Shown: positions 51,306-61,046 of the stretch, one piece after another
Layout: the number at the start of each line of letters is the position of its first letter
Position numbering within the stretch: the first letter of the stretch is position 1
Source of the DNA: DASUPK01 sp963695675
GTDB taxonomy: Bacteria > Actinomycetota > Thermoleophilia > Solirubrobacterales > 70-9
Reading direction: 5' to 3'
DNA length: 64,000 nt
NCBI GenBank assembly: GCA_963695675.1
Contig: CAVOGY010000005.1
Location: 248,001 to 312,000, forward strand
The notes under the pieces: model-generated
Databases searched by the model: none
Seen by the model: only the letters and a program-made list of their open reading frames with translations
What the model was told of the DNA's origin: nothing
Program-made: the position numbers and the translations under genes

Positions 51306-52378
51306 GTGGCGGCGACGGACGAGGCGGCCGTACCCGCCGGATCCGAGGGCCGGGGACCAGAGTCCCCGGCCCCCGGCGCCCGGGCGGGGCTCGGCCGCCG
51401 GGCGCTCAGGAGCTTGATGACCCTTCGCGAGGGCAGCGTGATCCTCGTGACCCTCGTCACGATCATCTACTTCGCCGCGACGACCGACCACTTCACGCAC
51501 CACCGACAACTTCAAGAACCTGCTCCCGTACTTCGCTCCGTTCGCGATCCTCGGCGCCGGGCGAGGTGTTCGTGATGATCAACGGCGAGATCGACCTCTC
51601 GATCGGCGCCGTCTACCTGTTCGCGCCGTTCATCTTCGAGAAACTCGTCAGCGATACGGGCCTCGCGCTTGTGCCGGCGCTCATCGTGCACCCTCATCGT
51701 CTGCATGCTGATCGGTGCGATCAACGGCTTCTTCGTCGCCGTGGTCGGCATCACGTCGTTCGTCGTGACGCTCGGGATGCTGTTCAGCCATCGAGGGCCT
51801 GACGCTGGTGATCTCACACGCTCAGCAGGTCGCGATGCCCGGTACCTCCGTCACGCACATCGGCACCTTCGCCCAGATCTTCGGCGCCGGCACCTACTCT
51901 GAGCTGATCTGGGCGGTGGCGATCGTCGCCGTCCTTCAGCTGGTCCTGACGTTCACGCGGTGGGGGATCTACACGGTCTCGGTCGGCAGCAACCGGCTCG
52001 GGTGCGGCCGAGGCAGGGATCAACGTCCCCTGGAACCTGATCCGCAACTTCGTGCTCTGCGCGACCCTCGCCGGCCTGGTCGGGATCTTCGAGGCCGTCC
52101 GGACGACCACCGCCACGCCCGATCCGGCGGGCGCCAACGAGGTCCTGTTCGAGGGCATCTCGGCGGCGGTGATCGGCGGCACATTGCTCAGGGGTGGGTC
52201 GGGAACCGTGGTCGGCGCGTTCATTGGGGCGGTGTTCCTCGGCGTCCTCAACGACGGCCTCATCATCAAGGGCGTGAACGCCAACTACCTCTTCCTCTAC
52301 ACCGGGCTCGCGATCATCATCGCCATGACCCTGAACGTGTTCGTCCAGCGGGCTCGAAGGGGCGCGATACGTGCCTGA
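51306..52378 (+). pseudogene. sugar ABC transporter permease (five frame breaks as read)
   Basis: RbsC/AraH-type permease. In three frames one reads SLMTLREGSVILVTLVTIIY, GEVFVMINGEIDLSIGAVYL, GAINGFFVAVVGITSFVVTL, GINVPWNLIRNFVLCATLAG and GTLLRGGSGTVVGAFIGAVF. Single extra bases near 51500, 51561, 51689, 51789 and 52000 interrupt the frame; removing each restores one continuous permease of normal length with no missing residues. The stop overlaps the ATPase start by 8 bases. As sequenced it could not be functional. Confidence 0.75.
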
Positions 52379-53229
52379 GTCTCCGACGGGAGCCGCGACG
52401 GAGGGCGCCACGAGCACGGTCGGAGGAGGTCCTGCGCGTCGAGAACATCGCGAAGAGCTTCGGCCCGATCACCGCGCTGCGAGACGTCAACCTCCGCCTG
52501 AACAAGGGGGAGGTCCTGGGGCTGCTCGGCGACAACGGCTCCGGGAAATCGACGCTGATCAAGACCCTCTGCGGCTTCCACAAGCCCGACAGCGGGCGCA
52601 TGCTCCTGCGCGGCGAGCCCTACGAGCCGAAGAGCGTCGACGACGCGCGCTCGCGCGGGATCGACACCGTCTACCAGGATCTGGCGCTGGTCGACGAGCT
52701 CACCGCCTACCAGAACATGTTCCTGAAGCGCGAGCGGCTGCGGCCGCCGCTGCCCTTCGTCGACAATGCCGAGATGAGGAAAGAGGCCCGCCGGGCCTTC
52801 GACGACATCGGGATCAACATCCCATCGCTCAACTCCCCCGTTGCCCGGATGTCCGGGGGACAGCGACAGGCGGTGGCGGTCGCGCGAACGATCTACGGCG
52901 GCGAGGCCGACATCCTCCTGCTCGACGAACCGCTGGCGGCGATGGGGGCGAAGGAGGGCGCGCTGATCCTCGAGCTGATCGACCGGCTCAAGGAGAAGGG
53001 GGACGTCTCGATCATCATGATCCTCCACAACTACGTCCACGTGCTCGCCACCTGCGACCGGGTCAATCTCCTCCAGGATGGCGCCATCGCCCTCGACAAG
53101 CCGACGTCGGAGACGTCGGTGGAGGAGCTCACCCAGATCGTCGTCGAGCAGTACCGCCGCGCCCGCGAGGAGGCGCGCGAAGCGGAGGCCGCGGGGCCGG
53201 TCCAGCGCGACCTCGAGGCCGGTCAATGA
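52371..53229 (+). pseudogene. sugar ABC transporter ATP-binding protein (one frame break near N terminus)
   Basis: Single-domain AraG/RbsA-like ATPase. After GTG 52371 (MPESPTGAATEGATSTV) one extra G near 52422 shifts the frame; downstream it is intact: VENIAKSFGPITALRDVNLR, Walker A LGDNGSGKSTLIKTL, signature RMSGGQRQAVAVARTIY, Walker B ILLLDEPLAAMGAKE. About 285 residues when repaired. The ATPase part lies in the open frame beginning after the shift. Confidence 0.8.
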
Positions 53230-53258
53230 GGCACACCCACGAGCCGTAGCCCGAAGCG

Positions 53259-54898
53259 TTGACCGCGTCTGGCTACGCGATCGGGGTCGACTTCGGGACC
53301 GAGTCGGGGCGCGCGCTCCTGCTCGACCTCGCAACCGGGCAGGAGGCGGCCGTGAGCGAGGTCCGCTATCCCAGCGGGGTCATCGACCGGGCGCTGCCCG
53401 GCACGGGCGAGGAGCTGGCCGTCCGACTGGGCGCTCCAGGATCCCGACGACTGGGTGGCGGTGGTCGAGACCGCCGTGCCCGCGGTGCTGGCCTCGGCCG
53501 GAGTGGCAGGCGCCGACGTGGTCGGCCTCGGGGTCGACTTCACCTCCTGCACGGTGCTGCCGGTGCGCGCCGACGGGACACCGCTGTGCACCGAGGAGGG
53601 CTGGCGCTCGCGCCCGCACGCCTGGCCGAAGCTCTGGAAGCACCACGCCGCCCAGCCGGTGGCCGACCGCCTCAACGAGGTCGCCGACGAGCGCGGCGAG
53701 TCCTTCCTGGCCCGCTACGGCGGCAAGCTCTCCTCCGAGTGGTACTTCCCGAAGCTGATCGAGCTGTGGCTGGAGGACCGCGAGGTCTACGACGAGGCCG
53801 ACGGCTTCATCGAGGCGACCGACTGGATCGTGTGGTGGCTGACCGGCAACGAGCGCCGGGCGACGTGCACGGCCGGGTACAAGGCGTGCTGGTCGGAGCG
53901 CGAGGGCCTCCCCGACACGGCCTTCTTCGAGGCCGCGTACCCGGGCTTCTCGGAGCCCGCGGAGAAGCTCGGCACCGAGTTTCACCAGCTCGGCAGCCCC
54001 GCCGGCACGTTGCGCGCCGAGATCGCGGCGCGCACCGGGCTCGCCGAGTCCGACCGCGGTCGCGGTGGGCAACGTCGACTCGTTCGTCTCGGTGCCGGGA
54101 GCCGGCGTCGATCGCCCCGGGACGTTTGTGATGGTCGTGGGGACCTCGATCTGTGACCTGGTGATCGATCGCGAGGAGACCCTCATGGGCGGGATCACCG
54201 GCGTCGTCAAGGACGGGATCCTGCCCGGCCTCTACGGCTACGAAGCCGGGCAGGCGGCGGTCGGCGACATGCTCGCCTGGTTCGTCGAGGCGATCGGGGG
54301 CGGCGAGGGCGGCCTACGAGGGGCTGGAGCGCGAGGCGGCGCTGCTCGGCCCGGGCGAGACCGGGCTGGTGGCGCTCGACTGGTGGAACGGCAACCGCAC
54401 GATCCTCGCCGACGCCGACCTGAGCGGGGTGATCGCCGGCCTCACGCTGCACACCGGCCGCGGCCGAGATCTACCGGGCGCTGCTCGAGGCGATCGCCTT
54501 CGGCAACCGGCGGATCATGGACAACTTCTCAGAACACGGCATGAAGCTCGACGAGATCGTCGCCTGCGGCGGGATCGCCGAGAAGAGCCCACTGACCATG
54601 CAGCTGCTCGCCGACACCAGCGGCCGCCCGGTGCAGGTGCCCGACTCGACCCAGATCCCGGCCCGGGGCGCGGCGCTGTTCGGCGCGGTGGCGGGCGGCG
54701 CGTTCGACAACATCGAGGCGGCGATCGCCGCCACGCGGCCCGCGACCGCGAGCAGCTACGCGCCCGACCCCGAGGCGGGCGCCGTCTATGAGCGCGTCTA
54801 CGCGATCTTCCGCGAGCTGCACGACATGCTCGGACAGCAGCCATGCCAACCTGCTGCACGACTTGAAGCGCGTGCGGATCGAGAGGAGGTCGCGATGA
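53259..54898 (+). pseudogene. araB: ribulokinase AraB (five frame breaks as read)
   Basis: FGGY kinase phosphorylating L-ribulose. Landmarks across the frames: IGVDFGTESGRALLLD, SRPHAWPKLWKHHAAQP (specific to ribulokinases), TFVMVVGTSICDLV, GLYGYEAGQAAVGDML, LVALDWWNGNRTILAD and ACGGIAEKSPLTMQLLAD. Frame breaks at about 53430, 54051, 54308, 54456 and 54834 are each explained by one extra base. Repair of the last one gives the C terminus HANLLHDLKRVRIERRSR and a TGA overlapping the araA ATG (ATGA). Start TTG 53259 is tentative. Confidence 0.8.
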
Positions 54899-56295
54899 GC
54901 ACTGAGGCCAAACCGCGGATCGGACTGCTCGGGATCATGCAGGAGCTCTACGACGACATGGTCCCCGGGATCACCGACCGCCAGGCCGGATTCGCACGGG
55001 AAGTGGGCGAGCGGCTCGCCGAGGTCGCGGAGATCGAGTTCTCCCGCCCGGCCCGCAACCGCGAGGACGTCGAGGCGCTGCTCGCCGAGCTGCGCGCCAG
55101 CGAGGTCGACGGTGTGGCGATCGTGATGCTCACCTACGGCCCGGCGATGCGCACGGTGCGCGCCCTGCTCGACACCCGGCTCCCGATCCTGCTCGCCAAC
55201 ATCCAACCCGAGCGCTCGGTGACCGCGGCCTGGGACATGGCCGACCTCACCTACAACCAGGGCATCCACGGCGCCCAGGACCAGGCCAACGCCCTGGTAC
55301 GCACCGGCGTGCCCTTCTCGGTCCTGACCGGGGACTGGCAGTCGCCGGAGTTCGCGAGCGGCTTCGAGGACTGGGCGCGGGCGGCACAGGCGGTGACCGC
55401 GCTGCGCGCCACCCAGATCGCCCTGCTGGGCTACCCGATGAACGGCATGGGCGACATCCTCTACGACCCGCCCGCGCTGCTGCGCGTGATCGGACCGCTG
55501 GTCGTCAACGAGAGCCTCGGGGATCTCTACGCGCGCATGCAGGATGTCTCCGACGCCCAGATCGAGGAGGTCATCGGCCGCCACACGGAGCTGTTCGAGG
55601 TCGATCCGAAGCTGCCGCGCGAGGCGCATGCCCATGCGGTGCGAATGGAGGTTGCGCTGCGGGGGCTGCTCGATGAGCACGCCTATCGGGGCTTCTCGTT
55701 CCACTTCGAGTCCCTTGGGCGCGACGGGCGCTTCGAGCAGCTGCCGCTGCTCGCGGCCTCGAACCTGATGGCGGACGGCTATGCCTTCGCCGCCGAGGGC
55801 GACATGGCGACCGCGTCGCTGATGTGCGCCGCCCAGACTCTGATCGGGGACGCCAACTTCAGCGAGATGTACGCGATGGACTACGAGCTCGACTCGGTGC
55901 TGGTCAGCCACATGGGCGAGGGCAACTGGAAGGTGGCGCGCCGCGACCGGCCGGTGCGACTGATCGACCGCGAACTCGGCATCGGCGGCCTCGGCAACCC
56001 GCCGACCACCGTCTTCTCGGCCGAGCCTGGCCCGGCGACGACGGCCAACCTGGTCCCGCTCGAGGGCGAGGCATTCCGGCTGGTGGTGGGCAGGGGCGAG
56101 GTGCTCGACACTCCCGAGCTGCCGAACGTCGAGATGCCCTACTTCCACTTCCGGCCCGCGAGCGGAATGCGGTCCTTCCTCGACGACTGGCTGGGACTCG
56201 GCGGCACGCACCACTTCGTGGTCAACCTCGGCGACCAGACCGAGCGCTGGCGGCGCTTCGCCGAGCTCCTCGACCTCGACTACCACGAGATCTAG
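54895..56295 (+). CDS. araA: L-arabinose isomerase family protein
   Basis: Isomerase of the L-fucose/L-arabinose isomerase fold, 466 residues and unbroken. It begins MSTEAKPRIGLLGIMQELYD; conserved are MLTYGPAMRTVRALL, ANIQPERSVTAAWDMADLTYN, AAEGDMATASLMCAAQTL (metal-binding Glu), LVSHMGEGNWKVA and LGGTHHFVVNLGD (metal-binding His). Position between araB and araD supports arabinose to ribulose conversion. Its stop overlaps the araD start by one base (TAGTG). Confidence 0.88.
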   Translation: MSTEAKPRIGLLGIMQELYDDMVPGITDRQAGFAREVGERLAEVAEIEFSRPARNREDVEALLAELRASEVDGVAIVMLTYGPAMRTVRALLDTRLPILLANIQPERSVTAAWDMADLTYNQGIHGAQDQANALVRTGVPFSVLTGDWQSPEFASGFEDWARAAQAVTALRATQIALLGYPMNGMGDILYDPPALLRVIGPLVVNESLGDLYARMQDVSDAQIEEVIGRHTELFEVDPKLPREAHAHAVRMEVALRGLLDEHAYRGFSFHFESLGRDGRFEQLPLLAASNLMADGYAFAAEGDMATASLMCAAQTLIGDANFSEMYAMDYELDSVLVSHMGEGNWKVARRDRPVRLIDRELGIGGLGNPPTTVFSAEPGPATTANLVPLEGEAFRLVVGRGEVLDTPELPNVEMPYFHFRPASGMRSFLDDWLGLGGTHHFVVNLGDQTERWRRFAELLDLDYHEI

Positions 56296-56987
56296 TGCTG
56301 GAGGCGCTGCGAGAGCGAGTCCTGGCCGCGAACCTCGCGCTGCCGGCCCATGGCCTGGTGACCCTGACCTGGGGCAACGTGAGCGGGATCGACCGCGATA
56401 GCGGGCTGGTGGCGATCAAGCCGAGCGGGATGGACTACGAGGAGATGGGCGCCGCAGACATCGTGCTCGTCGATCTGGAGGGCAATCGGATCGAGGGCGA
56501 GCGGCGCCCGTCGACTGACACACCGAGCCACCTCGCCCTCTACCGGGCCTTCGATTCGATCGGCGGCATCGTTCACACCCACTCGACCTGGGCGACGGCG
56601 TGGGCGCAAGCCGAGCGCGAGATCCCGATCCTCGGCACCACTCACGCCGACCTCTGCCCGGGGCCGGTGCCGGTCACGCGCCCGCTCTCGGCCGAGGAGG
56701 TCGAGGGCGACTACGAGGGCGCCACGGGGATCGCGCTCGTCGAGGCGGTCGGCGAGCGCGAGATAGACGAGGTTCCCGCCGCACTCGCGCGCGGACACGG
56801 CCCGTTCTGCTGGGCCGGCGATCCGGCGGCGGCCGTCGAGGTCGCGGTCACGCTCGAGGAGGTGGCGCGCCTGGCGGCGCTGACGGTCGCGCTCGATCCG
56901 GCCGTCGGGCCGCTGGCAGCGGCGGTGCGCGAGAAGCATTTCACCCGCAAGCACGGGCCGCGCGCCTACTACGGGCAGGTGCAGTGA
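56295..56987 (+). CDS. araD: L-ribulose-5-phosphate 4-epimerase
   Basis: Class II aldolase/epimerase, 230 residues from GTG 56295. LALPAHGLVTLTWGNVSGID, AIKPSGMDYEEM and the zinc ligands HTHSTWATAWAQ are conserved; GHGPFCWAGDP carries the third His region, and LREKHFTRKHGPRAYYGQ-like C terminus (REKHFTRKHGPRAYYGQ) matches bacterial AraD. It converts L-ribulose-5-phosphate to xylulose-5-phosphate. Overlaps araM by 4 bases. Confidence 0.92.
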   Translation: MLEALRERVLAANLALPAHGLVTLTWGNVSGIDRDSGLVAIKPSGMDYEEMGAADIVLVDLEGNRIEGERRPSTDTPSHLALYRAFDSIGGIVHTHSTWATAWAQAEREIPILGTTHADLCPGPVPVTRPLSAEEVEGDYEGATGIALVEAVGEREIDEVPAALARGHGPFCWAGDPAAAVEVAVTLEEVARLAALTVALDPAVGPLAAAVREKHFTRKHGPRAYYGQVQ

Positions 56988-58388
56988 GCGGGAGCGCGGC
57001 CCCGGGCGCGCCCGAGCTGGAGCTCCCGGGTGGCGCCGAGCGCTGCTCCTGCGGGATGACCCACCGGATCCGCACGGAGACCATCGTGGTCGCTGAGCAC
57101 GCCTACGCGGCGCTGGCCGAGTTCGCCGACGGGCGCGGGTGGCGCGAGGCGGTCGCGGTGATGGACGCGAACACCGAGGAGGCCGCCGGCGAGGCCGTCG
57201 CTCGCGAGCTGGAGATGGCGGGGATCCCGGTCGCGCGGCTGCGCTACGCCCAGCGCAGCGGCCTGCGTGCGGATCGCGAGGCGCTCGCCGCCGCCCGCGA
57301 GGCGCTCGGGGCCCGGCCCGAGGCGGGCGTGGTCGCAGTCGGATCGGGGGTGATCACCGACCTCACGCGCTACGCCGCCGAGCTCGCCGACCGCGGTTTC
57401 GTCAGCGTCCCCACCGCGGCCTCGATGGACGGCTACGCCTCGAGCGTCGCGGCGCTGGAGCTCGAGGGGCTCAAGGTGACGCTGCCGGCGCGCGCGCCGG
57501 AGGCGATCTTCGCCGATCCGGCGACGATCGCCGCCGCGCCGGCCGAGCTGACCCGAGCCGGGCTCGGCGATCTGCTCGGCAAGGCGAGCGCGCGAACCGA
57601 TTGGCTCGCCGCGCACCTGCTCTACGGAGAGCTCTACTGCGAGGCGGTGGACGCGCGGGTGCTGGGCCCGCTGCGCGCGGCGGCGCGGCGGGCCGGCGCC
57701 GTGCTGGCCGGCGAGCGGGAGGCCGTGGAGGGGCTGCTGGAGGGGCTGCTGCAGTCCGGAATCGCGATGGCGATGATCGGCAGCTCGCGCCCCGCCAGTG
57801 GCTGCGAGCATCATGCCTCCCACTTCTGGGATCTGCTCGCGGGCCGCGGGCTCCGCCCCCACTTCCCGCACGGGCTCCAGGTCGGCTTCGCCACCCGGTT
57901 TGCGATCCGCCTCCAGCGCTGGGCCTTCGGCGGCGGGGTAGGCGCGCTCGGTCCCACGCGCCCCTACGAGCCGCTCGACCGCGCCGCGCGCGAGTGGCTC
58001 GGCGAGCCATCGCCGTCGCTCTCCGAGGCGATCGAGGGGAAGCGCCGCTTCCTGGAGGCCGGCGCGGCAAGGTGGCCTGCCCCCGAGCGCTGGGAGGAGC
58101 TGTGCGCGGCGCTCGCCCCGGCGCTGGAGCGTATCCGGTTGGGTCGAGGCGGCGCTGGAGGCCGCTGCGATCCCCGCCGAGCCGAGCTTCCTCGGCCTCG
58201 ACGAGGCGATGCTGCGCGCGGGCTTTCGCTACTCGAACCGCCTGCGCCCGCGCTACACGACGGTTGACTTCCTCGAGGGCCAGGGAGCGCTGGAGGCGGC
58301 ACTCGACAGCATCACCAGCGAGCCTGGACATGCGGGCCGATCAGGCGCTCGTAGACGTCGGCGACGCGAGCGAGCTGCTCGGCGCTGA
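56984..58388 (+). pseudogene. araM: AraM-like sn-glycerol-1-phosphate dehydrogenase (one frame break)
   Basis: Iron-ADH-fold dehydrogenase like B. subtilis AraM/EgsA, reducing dihydroxyacetone phosphate to glycerol-1-phosphate. VAVGSGVITDLTRYAAELAD binds NAD(P), VPTAASMDGYASSVAAL follows, and metal ligands are in SRPASGCEHHASHFWD and HFPHGLQVGFATRF. One extra T near 58140 breaks the frame; after it VEAALEAAAIPAEPSFLGLD and LRAGFRYSNRLRPRYT complete a normal C terminus. The end overlaps the convergent aldo-keto reductase gene. Confidence 0.8.
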
Positions 58389-59296
58389 GTGGCTCGAGCG
58401 CCGCGCTGGCGGCATTCTGGCGCGCCTGCTCCGGGTTGCGCGCACCGGGGATTACGACGCTGACCCCCGGCTGATCGATCACCCAGCGAAGCGCGAATTG
58501 CGACATCGCGACGCCGGGCGGCACTAGGCCGGCGAGCTCGCGCACCGCATCGAGACCGACCTCGAACGGGACCCCGGAGAACGTCTCGCCGACGTCGAAG
58601 GCCTCGCCGTGGCGGTTGTAGGCGCGGTGATCGTCGGCGGCGAAGGTGGTGTGCTCGTCGTAGCGCCCCGAGAGCAGCCCCGAGGCGAGCGGCACGCGGG
58701 CGATGATCCCCACCCCGGCCTCGCTGCGCGGTCGGCAGCACTCGCTCGAGCGGCTTGAGCCGAAAGCAGTTGAGGATGATCTGCACGGTCGCCACTCCGG
58801 GTCTCGCGATCGCCGCGAGCGCCTGGTCGCACGTCTCCACCGAGACGCCGTAGGCTCCCATCCGCCCATCCGCGACCATCTCGTCGAGTGCCTCGAAGAC
58901 CGCGTCGTTCGCGTAGACCTCGCTCGGCGGGCAGTGGAGCTGGACGAGGTCGATCGTCTCGACGCCAAGGTTGCGGCGCGAGCGATCGTTCCAGGCCAGG
59001 AAGGCCTCCCGGTTGTAGTTGGAGGGCACCTGCTCGACGCGCCGTCCCATCTTGGTGGCCACGGTCAGCCCCGCGCCGGGGTGGCGAGTGAGCAGCTCGC
59101 CGCAGAATCGCTCGCTGCGCCCGTCGCCGTAGGCGTCGGCGGTGTCGAAGAAGGTGACGCCCGCCTCGACGGCGGCGTCGAGGGTCGCCCGCGCGTGGTC
59201 GGCGTCGACGTCGCCCCAGTCGGCGCCCAGCTGCCAGGTGCCGAGCCCAACCACGCCGGCCGAGCGGCCGAGGCGCCTCATCTCCCGCTGCTCCAC
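58312..59296 (-). pseudogene. aldo-keto reductase (one frame break)
   Basis: TIM-barrel NADPH reductase. GLGTWQLGADWGDV, FFDTADAYGDGRSERF (catalytic Asp/Tyr), VATKMGRR (catalytic Lys) and IDLVQLHCPP (catalytic His) are intact in the first part. One extra base near 58727 shifts the frame; the second part continues GVGIIARVPLASGLLSGRYD and VVIPGARNPEQARQN, which bind the cofactor. About 325 residues. ATG 59281 is an alternative start. It is the only minus-strand gene in the sugar region and could reduce a sugar or reactive aldehyde. Confidence 0.8.
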
Positions 59297-59330
59297 GGCC
59301 GAATCCTCGCAGATGGGACAATCCCCCACG

Positions 59331-60032
59331 ATGGGCGAAGGTTCCGAGCCGGCGGGAATCGTGTTCGACAACGACGGCCTGCTGCTTGACACCGAGCCCT
59401 GCTGGACGCGCGCGCAGCGCGCAGTTTTCGAGCGCCGCGGGCAGGTCTTCGACCTGGCGGCAAAGCAGGCGCTGGTCGGCACCGCGCCGGCCACCGCAGC
59501 GGCGGTGCTCGACCGCCTCCTCGACCCGCCCGGCCAGGGCGCCGAGGCGAGCGCCGAGATGTACGAGCTGGCGTTGGACGAGATCGCGGCGGGCGCCGTG
59601 CCGCGGGCCGGCGCGCTGGAGCTGCTCAACGCGCTGCGCGGGCGCTGGCCGGTTGCCGTGGCCTCCAACGCGCCGCGCCGCCACCTGCTCACCGGGCTGC
59701 GGCGAGTCGGCGTCGAGGACGGGTTCGACGTCAAGCTCGGGATCGAGGACGTGGCCGCCGCCAAGCCGGCGCCCGACCTTTACCTGCGCGCCTGCGAGCA
59801 GCTCGGCGTCGACCCGGCGCGCTCGGTGGCGATCGAGGACTCGCCGCCCGGCGTGGCGGCGGCGCGGTCGGCAGGAATGTTCGTGATCGGCGTGCCCTCG
59901 GTTCCCGAGACCGTCCTCGAGGCCGACCGGAGCTTCGAGTCGCTGGCCGATCCGGAGGTGCCGTCGGCGATCGAGGCGGCGCTTGACGGAACGGGGCGAC
60001 GAACTCAAAGAACGAAAGGTGTGGGGCGATGA
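59331..60032 (+). CDS. HAD-superfamily phosphatase (beta-phosphoglucomutase-like)
   Basis: 233 residues. Motif I is VFDNDGLLLDTEPC, motif II is VAVASNAPRR, motif III K and motif IV Asp are in AAAKPAPDLYLRAC and VAIEDSPPGVAAARSAGM. This is the sugar-phosphate phosphatase/phosphomutase group. In the arabinose context it may play the housekeeping role of B. subtilis AraL, which dephosphorylates sugar phosphates, but it belongs to a different HAD cap type. It overlaps the next gene by 4 bases. Confidence 0.88.
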   Translation: MGEGSEPAGIVFDNDGLLLDTEPCWTRAQRAVFERRGQVFDLAAKQALVGTAPATAAAVLDRLLDPPGQGAEASAEMYELALDEIAAGAVPRAGALELLNALRGRWPVAVASNAPRRHLLTGLRRVGVEDGFDVKLGIEDVAAAKPAPDLYLRACEQLGVDPARSVAIEDSPPGVAAARSAGMFVIGVPSVPETVLEADRSFESLADPEVPSAIEAALDGTGRRTQRTKGVGR

Positions 60033-61027
60033 AGACGAGCCTTGGAATCTGGGCCTTCGGGCCGATGGTCACCCGCTTCGTGCCGGGCGGCTACCAGCCC
60101 GAGCACGCGGCCGACAGCACCGCACATAAGGTGCACCGCGCGGTCACGGGACTCGGGGAGCTGATCGACGATTACGAGTTTCACTACCCGCAGGAGCTCT
60201 CGCCGGACAACCTCGACGAAGTGCGCGAGGCGCTCGACGGCCACGGCGTCTACTGCGTCGCCACCGGCCTGCACCTCGACCCCCGATTCGGCAAGGGCGG
60301 GCTCTCCTCGCCGGACGATGCGGTACGCGCCGAGGCGCTGCGCCTCACCCTCGAGGCGGCGGACTTCGCCGGGCAGCTCGGCGCCAACTTCCTGCTCTGG
60401 CCCGGGATCGAGGGCTACAACTACCCGTTCCAGACGCCCTACGGCGAGAGCTGGGCACGGCTGATCGACGGCATCGGCGAGGCCGCGCAGCGCTGCAGGG
60501 AGCACGGCGTGCTGCTCTTCCTCGAGCACAAGAACTCGGAGCCGGCGATGAAGATCTTCATGCGCAACGTCGGCATGGCGCTGCACATCGTCCACACCCT
60601 GCGCGCCCGAGGGATCGACAACGTCAAGTTCAACATGGACTGGCAGCACCTGCTGATGAACGACGAGAACCTCGCCGAGTACGCGGCGTTGCTCGCCGCC
60701 GAGGGGCTGCTCGGCCATCAGCACGCCAACTCTGGCTGGGGCACCTTCGACGACGACAACATGGTCGGGACCACCGCCTTCATGGAGACGCTCGAGCTGG
60801 CTCTCGAACTGCGCCGGGCCGGCTACGGCGAGAACGGCGAGCACCTCGGCTTCGACCTCTACCCGTACACCGAGGACCAGGTGGAGGCGGTGCGCCGCAG
60901 CGTCCTGCAATGGCGGTTCATCGACTCCGTCGCGGCGCGGATCGACGAGCCGGCGCTGCGCGAGGCGCAGCAGCGCAAGGACGCGGTCGCGGCCTACGAG
61001 CTGGTCTACGCGGCGCTCGGCGCCTGA
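60029..61027 (+). CDS. xylose-isomerase-like TIM-barrel sugar isomerase/epimerase
   Basis: 332 residues, intact. MKTSLGIWAFGPMVTRFVPG, DDYEFHYPQELSPDNLDEV, LLFLEHKNSEPAM (metal Glu), VKFNMDWQHLLM (Asp/His) and GHQHANSGWGTFDDD (His/Asp) show the divalent-metal isomerase fold. It is not classical XylA by length and motif spacing. The xylulokinase gene follows after 19 bases, so the product is probably a ketopentose (xylulose or a relative). Confidence 0.8.
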   Translation: MKTSLGIWAFGPMVTRFVPGGYQPEHAADSTAHKVHRAVTGLGELIDDYEFHYPQELSPDNLDEVREALDGHGVYCVATGLHLDPRFGKGGLSSPDDAVRAEALRLTLEAADFAGQLGANFLLWPGIEGYNYPFQTPYGESWARLIDGIGEAAQRCREHGVLLFLEHKNSEPAMKIFMRNVGMALHIVHTLRARGIDNVKFNMDWQHLLMNDENLAEYAALLAAEGLLGHQHANSGWGTFDDDNMVGTTAFMETLELALELRRAGYGENGEHLGFDLYPYTEDQVEAVRRSVLQWRFIDSVAARIDEPALREAQQRKDAVAAYELVYAALGA

Positions 61028-61046
61028 GCGGCGGCGGCCGTCGCCG

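Noticed and set aside
51480..54900. Programmed ribosomal frameshifting as cause of the frame changes
   Set aside because: There are too many sites, no common slippery heptamer or downstream structure, and they occur in unrelated genes.
54529..56286. Long minus-strand frame opposite araA
   Set aside because: araA is intact and convincing on the plus strand; the antisense translation lacks motifs.
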